Source: an uncultured Clostridia bacterium
GTDB lineage: Bacteria; Bacillota; Clostridia; Peptostreptococcales; Anaerovoracaceae
NCBI GenBank assembly: GCA_945788655.1
Contig: CALZMV010000035.1
Location: 1-10,727, forward strand
DNA: 10,727 nucleotides
Direction of reading: 5' to 3'
The position numbers and the translations under genes were made by a program. Of this stretch, positions 5,953 through 10,727 are shown piece after piece (position 1 is the stretch's first letter; every line of letters starts with the position of its first letter). A model generated the notes under the pieces. It saw only the letters and a program-made list of their open reading frames with translations, had not been told where the DNA came from and ran no database searches.

Positions 5953-8331
5953 TTGAATAACTTAGATGATGAGATTTTAGAACTTCTTGTTGATGATCAG
6001 CAGGAAGAACCAGAAAAGACAATACCATGCATACCTCTAAGAGGTCTGCTGATTTTTCCAAATACAGTACTTCATTTTGATGTAGGCAGAGAAAAATCCA
6101 TTAAAGCCTTAGAGGCTGCTATGAATAATGACAAGCTACTCTTTGTGTCCTCCCAGAAAGACGAGAACGTTCTCATCCCAACAAAGGATGATTATTATAA
6201 AGTGGGAACGGTAGTGAAGATTAAGCAGATGCTTAAGATTCAGGGAGACACTGTAAGAGTTTTAGTTGAAGGCCTCTACAGAGCTGCCATCAACGAAGTA
6301 GTTACTGAAGAACCATTTATTTCAGTAGCACTTAAAGAGCTTAAGAGCACTCCGGCAGATGATGAAGACATTGAACTCCAAGCTATGCTGAGAGTGGTAA
6401 TGAATACCTTTGAGGAATATTTAAGCCTGAATACTTCTATAAAGGCGGACCTATATGACCTCACAGAGATAATGGATAATCCTGAAATGATTGCCGATAC
6501 CATTGCTATTCAGCTTGATGTGGACATATCAAAGAAACAGGAAGTTCTGGAAGCACTTGATATTAAGGAAAGACTTACTGTTCTTAACAGAATAATATTT
6601 GAAGAGAATCAGATTTTAAGGCTTGAAAAGCAGCTAAGTGAACAGGTTCAGGAAAATGTAAAACAGAATCAAAAGGAATATTACCTTCGTGAGCAAATGA
6701 AGGCGATTCAGAATGAACTTGGATTTGGAGAAGATGCTGTTTCTGAGGCTAAAGAATGGGAAGAAAAGTTAAAAGCTTTAAACCTCGACAAAAAGATTGA
6801 GGAAAAAGTTTTAAAAGAAATAAACAAGTTTACCAAGATGATGCCGTCATCTGCCGAAAGCGGTGTTATCAGAAACTATATAGAGACAATAATTGCTCTT
6901 CCATGGAATAAAGCGTCAAGAATAAATACGGACATTAAGAAGGCTGAAAAAATCCTTAATGAAGACCATTATGGTCTTGATAAGGTTAAAGAAAGAATTC
7001 TTGAATATCTTGCTGTAATACACCTTTCAAAGGGGATAAAAGGTCCTATAATATGTCTTGTTGGCCCTCCGGGAGTAGGTAAGACTTCCATCGCAAAGTC
7101 CATTGCAAGAGCCACCGGAAGAGAGTTTGTAAGAATGTCTTTAGGCGGTGTACGTGATGAAGCAGAAATCAGAGGCCATAGAAGAACATACATAGGTGCT
7201 ATTCCGGGCAGAATAATCAGTTCCATTAAGGATGCAGGAACCAATAATCCTGTATTCTTATTTGATGAAGTTGATAAAATCGGCTCTGATTTTAAGGGTG
7301 ATCCTGCATCAGCACTGCTTGAAGTGCTTGATCCTGAACAGAATAAGGAATTCCAGGACCATTTTCTTGAAATACCATTTGACCTTTCAAATGTGATGTT
7401 CATCACAACTGCAAACAGTACCGATACCATTCCGAGACCGCTTCTTGACAGAATGGAAGTAATTGAAGTATCCGGTTATACAGAAGAGGAAAAGGTAAAA
7501 ATCGCTCAGAGATATCTTATTCCTAAACAGATGAAGGCTCATGGCCTGAAGAAGAAAAATTTTGCCATGAGTGAGAAGGCTATCAGGGAATTAATTAATT
7601 TCTATACAAGAGAGTCCGGCGTTAGAAACCTTGAAAGAGAAATCGGAAGCCTTTGCAGAAAGGTTGCAAGAAAGATTGTGGCAAAGAAGGCACAGAGCTA
7701 CAGAATAACTCCAGCAGGCCTTGAAAACTATCTCGGAAAGCACAGATACAGATACGACCTGATGAAAGATGAAAGTGAAGTAGGTGTTACTACAGGAATG
7801 GCATGGACTCAGGTTGGTGGAGATACGTTGTTTATTGAAACCGCCCTTGTTCCCGGCAGCGGTAAAATTGAGCTTACAGGGCAGCTTGGAGATGTAATGC
7901 AGGAATCTGCTAAGACAGCCATTACATATATTCGTTCCATTGCGTCAGAATATGATATTGAGGAAGATTTCCACAAAAAATATGACCTTCATGTGCATGT
8001 TCCGGAAGGTGCAGTACCAAAGGATGGTCCTTCAGCAGGGGTAACAATGTTTACTGCAATAATGTCCACTTTGACAGGCATACCTGTTAGAAAGGATGTT
8101 GCAATGACAGGAGAAATTACCCTTAGAGGCAGAGTTCTTCCTGTTGGTGGAATCAAAGAAAAGGTTTTAGCTGCTCACAGAGCCGGCATAAGAACAATTT
8201 TGCTTCCGGCTGAAAATAAAGCTGACATTGACGATATTCCTCAGTCAGTAAGAAGACAGCTGAATTTTGTGCTTTTGGAAAAAGCGCAGGAAGCATTAAA
8301 ATATGCACTAGAAGAAAGTAAAGGTTTGTAG
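5953..8331 (+). CDS. lon: ATP-dependent protease Lon (LonA type)
   Basis: Lon is a cytosolic hexameric AAA+ serine protease that degrades misfolded proteins and selected regulators. The 792-residue protein has the full LonA layout: N-terminal substrate-binding domain (about 24-225, starting IPCIPLRGLLIFPNTVLHF), a helical coiled-coil-like linker (about 220-310), Walker A GPPGVGKT (371-378), Walker B VFLFDEVDK (434-442), and a C-terminal protease domain with the catalytic dyad S694 (PKDGPSAGV) and K737 (GGIKEKVLAAHRAG). Length and motifs are standard for LonA; it is not the membrane-anchored LonB type. Translation starts at TTG, which may limit output. It follows a terminator by 27 bases, so it depends on read-through or on a promoter hidden in clpX. 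ysxC starts one base after its stop codon. Confidence 0.97.
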   Translation: MNNLDDEILELLVDDQQEEPEKTIPCIPLRGLLIFPNTVLHFDVGREKSIKALEAAMNNDKLLFVSSQKDENVLIPTKDDYYKVGTVVKIKQMLKIQGDTVRVLVEGLYRAAINEVVTEEPFISVALKELKSTPADDEDIELQAMLRVVMNTFEEYLSLNTSIKADLYDLTEIMDNPEMIADTIAIQLDVDISKKQEVLEALDIKERLTVLNRIIFEENQILRLEKQLSEQVQENVKQNQKEYYLREQMKAIQNELGFGEDAVSEAKEWEEKLKALNLDKKIEEKVLKEINKFTKMMPSSAESGVIRNYIETIIALPWNKASRINTDIKKAEKILNEDHYGLDKVKERILEYLAVIHLSKGIKGPIICLVGPPGVGKTSIAKSIARATGREFVRMSLGGVRDEAEIRGHRRTYIGAIPGRIISSIKDAGTNNPVFLFDEVDKIGSDFKGDPASALLEVLDPEQNKEFQDHFLEIPFDLSNVMFITTANSTDTIPRPLLDRMEVIEVSGYTEEEKVKIAQRYLIPKQMKAHGLKKKNFAMSEKAIRELINFYTRESGVRNLEREIGSLCRKVARKIVAKKAQSYRITPAGLENYLGKHRYRYDLMKDESEVGVTTGMAWTQVGGDTLFIETALVPGSGKIELTGQLGDVMQESAKTAITYIRSIASEYDIEEDFHKKYDLHVHVPEGAVPKDGPSAGVTMFTAIMSTLTGIPVRKDVAMTGEITLRGRVLPVGGIKEKVLAAHRAGIRTILLPAENKADIDDIPQSVRRQLNFVLLEKAQEALKYALEESKGL

Positions 8332-8332
8332 T

Positions 8333-8920
8333 ATGATAATAAAAGAAGCATCATTAGAAACTGTGGCGGTTAAAGCATCCCAGTATCCTGAAGACAACAT
8401 GGTTGAAATTGCCTTTGCAGGCAGATCAAATGTGGGCAAGTCTTCACTTCTAAACCTTCTGACTAACAGAAAGAGTCTCGCACGTGTTTCCGGCAGTCCC
8501 GGCAAAACGAGAACCATCAATTTCTACAGGATTAATAATCAGTTTAGAATTGTAGACCTTCCTGGTTATGGATATGCCAAGGTTTCAAAATCCATGAGCA
8601 AGGAATGGGGTCCGATGATGGAAGAATACCTTGAAAAAAGACAGGGACTGAAGAAGGTTATTCAGCTGGTAGATATCAGACATGCGCCATCTGCTCAGGA
8701 TATACAGATGTATGAGTATCTGAGACATTATGGTCTCGATGGAATTGTTGTTGCAACGAAGGCCGACAAGGTTTCTAATAATGAAATGCAAAAATGCATA
8801 AGCGTAATTAGAAAAGCCCTTCAGCTTGGACCTGAAGATAAGGTTATTCCTGTTTCTGCACTCAAGAGAAAGGGTCATGAGAAGCTCCTTTCTGAAATGG
8901 AAAAACTTTTGGAGGAATAA
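8333..8920 (+). CDS. ysxC: Ribosome biogenesis GTPase YsxC/EngB/YihA
   Basis: YsxC is an essential TrmE-Era-EngA-family GTPase needed for late assembly of the 50S ribosomal subunit. The 195-residue protein shows G1 GRSNVGKSS (30-38), the switch I threonine region SPGKTRTINFY (55-65), G3 DLPGYGYAKV (75-84), G4 TKAD (142-145) and the G5-like VSAL (174-177). All nucleotide-binding motifs are intact and the length is normal for the family. Its ATG lies one base after the lon stop; the only Shine-Dalgarno candidate is AAAGG inside the lon 3' end, so translational coupling to lon is likely. The lon-ysxC order is also that of Bacillus subtilis. Confidence 0.96.
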   Translation: MIIKEASLETVAVKASQYPEDNMVEIAFAGRSNVGKSSLLNLLTNRKSLARVSGSPGKTRTINFYRINNQFRIVDLPGYGYAKVSKSMSKEWGPMMEEYLEKRQGLKKVIQLVDIRHAPSAQDIQMYEYLRHYGLDGIVVATKADKVSNNEMQKCISVIRKALQLGPEDKVIPVSALKRKGHEKLLSEMEKLLEE

Positions 8921-9253
8921 ATGCGTTATATTGGATTCAGAATGCTTGCAGGCCGAATTAAGGCCATATCGGCCATGATGAAGGATAGAGAAGTTCCTTT
9001 TCGAAAGAAATTGCTAATTATCGCAGGGATTATTTATCTTTTTCTGCCTTTAGATTTAATACCGCCAATATTGGGACCTTTTGGATTCATTGATGATATA
9101 GTCCTATGGCTGTGGATAATCTGGCATCTGAAGGATACTTTAGATCAGTATTGGACGGGGGCGTCTGAATGTGATATGTCGAAGGACTTTAAAAGAAAGG
9201 ATATTGTAGAAGGTGTTGAATTCACTGTAGATCAGGAGGATAAGGATGAGTGA
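8921..9253 (+). CDS. DUF1232 (YkvA-like) small membrane protein
   Basis: The 110-residue protein carries the DUF1232/YkvA core at about 28-70. A basic stretch (FRKK) is followed by a hydrophobic segment (31-44), the signature PLDLIPP (43-49), a glycine-rich turn, FIDDIVLW (57-64) with conserved D59 and D60, and a second hydrophobic segment. Members are small membrane-associated proteins of unknown function. The N-terminus is basic and the C-terminal tail (about 85-110) is charged and acidic at its end. The ATG abuts the ysxC TAA directly, with GGAGG inside the ysxC end (8911-8915). Its own end overlaps hpt by eight bases, so it is embedded in the operon and probably translationally coupled. 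I can assign the family but no activity. Confidence 0.85.
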   Translation: MRYIGFRMLAGRIKAISAMMKDREVPFRKKLLIIAGIIYLFLPLDLIPPILGPFGFIDDIVLWLWIIWHLKDTLDQYWTGASECDMSKDFKRKDIVEGVEFTVDQEDKDE

Positions 9254-9779
9254 AAGCAATAAAGTAAACGGTACGATTCTATTTACTGAAGAACAGATTA
9301 GACAGAGAGCAAAAGAACTTGGACAGCAGATTTCAAAAGATTTTGAAGGAGAGTCACTTTATCTGGTGTGTACCCTTAGAGGTGGTGTTGTTTGGATGGG
9401 TGACATAATGAAGAACATCTCAAATGATACTGAAATCGACTTTATGTCTGCCTCCAGCTACGGTTCAGGAACAACTTCAAGCGGAGTCGTAAAGATTAAA
9501 AAAGACCTGGATGGAGATATTACCGGCAAGAATGTAATAATTGTCGAAGATATTGTGGATACAGGAACTACCTTAAAACACATAAAATCTTATTTGGAAG
9601 ATAAAAATCCAAAATGTGTTAAGATTTGTACTCTTTTAGACAAGCCGTCGAGAAGAGTTGCAGATATAGAGGCCGATTACATCGGTTTCACCATCGATAA
9701 CTTATTTGTAATAGGATATGGGCTTGACTTCAATCAGAAGTATAGAAACCTGCCTTACATAAGTTATCTGGACGATTAA
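9246..9779 (+). CDS. hpt: Hypoxanthine phosphoribosyltransferase
   Basis: Hpt salvages hypoxanthine (often also guanine) with PRPP to give IMP or GMP plus pyrophosphate in the cytosol. The 177-residue protein matches bacterial Hpt length. It shows the pyrophosphate loop LRGG (44-47), the flexible catalytic loop region SASSYGSGTTSSG (68-80), the PRPP-binding motif VIIVEDIVDTGTTL (97-110) with E101, D102 and D105, the purine-contacting K133 (LLDKPSRR), and the C-terminal DFNQKYRNLPYI with the Mg-linked D161. AGGAGGA at 9234-9240, inside the DUF1232 gene, precedes the ATG by five bases; the two genes overlap by eight bases. Many Firmicutes keep hpt beside tilS and ftsH, so this placement is different. 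Tandem TAA stops end the gene. Confidence 0.95.
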   Translation: MSESNKVNGTILFTEEQIRQRAKELGQQISKDFEGESLYLVCTLRGGVVWMGDIMKNISNDTEIDFMSASSYGSGTTSSGVVKIKKDLDGDITGKNVIIVEDIVDTGTTLKHIKSYLEDKNPKCVKICTLLDKPSRRVADIEADYIGFTIDNLFVIGYGLDFNQKYRNLPYISYLDD

Positions 9780-9807
9780 TAATTTTTAAAAAAGGAGATA
9801 TATACCA

Positions 9808-10380
9808 ATGGCTTACGAAGTAAAAATCGGATTATCAAACAAACACGTTCATTTAAGCAAAGAACACATCGCAATTTTATTCGGCGAAGGACATGAATTA
9901 ACTCCAACAAAGGATTTAGTTCAGCCAGGTCAGTTCGCTTGCGACGAAAAGGTTGATATCGTTGGACCTAAGAACACTTTAAAGGGAATCAGAGTTTTAG
10001 GTCCTGCTAGACCTGAAACTCAGGTAGAACTTGCTATGACAGATGCAAGAGGAATCGGCATCAAGGCTCCTGTAAGAGAATCCGGAAAGTTAGAAGGAAC
10101 TCCAGGCTGCAAGTTAGTTGGACCTTGTGGAGAAGTTGAATTGGATCACGGCGTAATGGTTGCTATGAGACACGTTCACTTAAACGATGAACAGGCTGCT
10201 GAAGCCGGCGTTAAGGATGGAGAAATCGTATCCATCAAGATTGAAGGCGAAAGAGGATTAGTATTCGACAACGTTCTTGTAAGAGCAGGCGCTAAGCACG
10301 AAAGAGAAGTACATCTTGACACTGACGAAGGTAACGCAGCTGGTTGCGGACCTGATGCAGTTTGCACAATCATTAAATAA
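9808..10380 (+). CDS. pduL: Phosphate propanoyltransferase, PduL-type phosphotransacylase
   Basis: PduL interconverts acyl-CoA plus phosphate with acyl phosphate plus CoA and is unrelated to the Pta enzyme. The 190-residue protein contains two PduL (PTAC) repeats with the metal-ligand motifs NKHVHLS (11-17), RHVHLN (121-126) and EVHLDTDEGNAAG (167-179). It begins directly at the enzymatic domain, so the N-terminal encapsulation peptide of microcompartment PduL is absent, and no shell protein gene is in the window. A cytosolic role with acetate kinase, making ATP from acetyl-CoA, is the likely inference. AAGGAG at 9792-9797 precedes the ATG by ten bases. Codon use is biased like tig (TTA leucine; C-ending Asn, His and Asp codons), suggesting high expression. 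It follows hpt after 28 bases and ends at a strong terminator. Confidence 0.92.
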   Translation: MAYEVKIGLSNKHVHLSKEHIAILFGEGHELTPTKDLVQPGQFACDEKVDIVGPKNTLKGIRVLGPARPETQVELAMTDARGIGIKAPVRESGKLEGTPGCKLVGPCGEVELDHGVMVAMRHVHLNDEQAAEAGVKDGEIVSIKIEGERGLVFDNVLVRAGAKHEREVHLDTDEGNAAGCGPDAVCTIIK

Positions 10381-10408
10381 GATAATCTGAAGAAGATTAA
10401 TGAGATTT

Positions 10409-10441
10409 ACCCCTTACTATCAAAAAGTAAGGGGTTTTCTT
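10409..10441 (+). terminator. Rho-independent terminator after pduL
   Basis: ACCCCTTACT (10409-10418) pairs perfectly with AGTAAGGGGT (10426-10435) around a seven-base loop, and is followed by TTTTCTT. It begins 28 bases after the pduL stop and closes the lon-to-pduL run. Confidence 0.9.
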
Positions 10442-10463
10442 GTAGTTAAATCCGTTTTTATGG

Positions 10464-10478
10464 TCTCAAAATATGAGA
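10464..10478 (+). repeat. Inverted repeat, possible operator
   Basis: TCTCA (10464-10468) and TGAGA (10474-10478) form a perfect 5-bp dyad with a five-base AT spacer. Its right arm overlaps the extended -10 element of the next gene, a position typical of repressor operators. It is short enough to be chance, and no T-tract follows, so it is not a terminator. Confidence 0.35.
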
Positions 10479-10482
10479 TAAT
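10474..10482 (+). promoter_or_regulatory. Probable extended -10 promoter for the last gene
   Basis: TGAGATAAT matches the extended -10 form TGnTATAAT with one mismatch in the hexamer (GATAAT, 10477-10482). The region at -35 is only T-rich (GTTTTT at 17-base spacing), which extended -10 promoters tolerate. It lies directly after the pduL terminator and about 75 bases before the next start codon. Confidence 0.5.
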
Positions 10483-10557
10483 TATAGCATAAGGAAATTT
10501 AATTGAAAAACTTAACGCTCAATACTTTATTTGAAATAAGAAAGGCAGGTAATTGTT

Positions 10558-10727
10558 ATGAAGATTGAACTGGATATCGATATGCTTGATAAGAATACTT
10601 GCGAGAATACATGCGGTAGTATGAATGTATCTTCTCAACCAAGAAAATCTATAGTTCAGGTATATTTTGAGGAGAGAAATGTGACTCTGGCATATTACAA
10701 TGACAGATTCGACCTAAAGAGGGGGGA
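10558..10727 (+). CDS. Unrecognised protein, 5' part cut by the window edge
   Basis: An ATG at 10558 opens a frame that runs to the right edge, giving 56 codons. An AAAGG (10541-10545) and AGG (10547-10549) lie 8 to 12 bases upstream, and a terminator plus promoter-like sequence precede it, so a real gene is likely. The N-terminus begins MKIELDIDMLDK and has two cysteines (C15, C19) in NTCENTCGSM. A probable beta strand follows (SIVQVYFEERNVTLAYYND) leading to FDLKRGD. The Val-x-Val-x-Phe, aromatic pair, 'DLK-x-GD' rhythm recalls the start of small beta-barrel domains such as PSP1-type proteins, but this is a weak impression. No signal peptide or membrane segment is visible in the part shown. 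Function unknown. Confidence 0.7.
   Translation, partial: MKIELDIDMLDKNTCENTCGSMNVSSQPRKSIVQVYFEERNVTLAYYNDRFDLKRG

Noticed and set aside
6969..7430. Long antisense open frame inside lon
   Set aside because: It is a shadow of the Lon AAA+ domain on the opposite strand, with no ribosome binding site and no recognisable protein features.
9724..9783. Possible separate promoter for pduL in the 3' end of hpt
   Set aside because: TTGACT at 9724 has no -10 at workable spacing, and CTTACA with TAATAA at 17-base spacing matches poorly. Read-through from the upstream operon explains expression equally well.
9791..9810. AAGGAGATATACC before pduL resembling the phage T7 gene 10 leader
   Set aside because: The match is a strong Shine-Dalgarno plus AT-rich spacer, common in Firmicutes; nothing else suggests phage or vector sequence.

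Overview
The window is an AT-rich chromosomal segment in which every supported gene lies on the + strand. Gene content and order (tig-clpP-clpX-lon-ysxC), strong AGGAGG-type ribosome binding sites, sigma-A-type promoter elements and short DapB and free-standing PduL enzymes all point to a fermentative anaerobe of the Firmicutes, most likely class Clostridia. I cannot place it at genus level from sequence alone.

Layout. (1) 1-1144: the 3' part of a COG2509-type FAD-dependent dehydrogenase, followed 14 bases later by a small eight-cysteine protein of the 'cysteine-rich small domain' type. (2) 1227-2531: a short-form dihydrodipicolinate reductase (dapB) and a stand-alone CYTH triphosphate-tunnel protein, closed by a terminator at 2551-2590. 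(3) 2622-5925: a well-formed promoter drives trigger factor, ClpP and ClpX, ending in a very stable cUUCGg terminator hairpin. (4) 5953-9779: Lon protease (TTG start), the ribosome-assembly GTPase YsxC, a small DUF1232 membrane protein and hypoxanthine phosphoribosyltransferase, packed with gaps of 1 and 0 bases and one 8-base overlap. (5) 9808-10441: a free-standing PduL phosphotransacylase with a strong ribosome binding site and its own terminator. (6) 10464-10727: a probable promoter with an overlapping inverted repeat, then the start of an unrecognised gene cut by the window edge.

Functionally the core is a protein-quality-control cluster: trigger factor folds nascent chains, ClpXP and Lon degrade damaged or regulatory proteins, and YsxC supports 50S subunit assembly. 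Purine salvage (Hpt) and acyl-phosphate metabolism (PduL, probably acetate-forming substrate-level phosphorylation) follow it. The window is mostly conserved housekeeping DNA and I found no clear new multi-gene system. The less understood parts are the flavoprotein/cysteine-rich pair, the CYTH protein, the DUF1232 protein inserted in the lon-ysxC-hpt run, the terminator placed immediately before lon, and the unknown gene at the right edge with its possible operator. No intergenic stretch exceeds 300 bases; the two largest, 2532-2700 and 10381-10557, hold a terminator plus promoter each.
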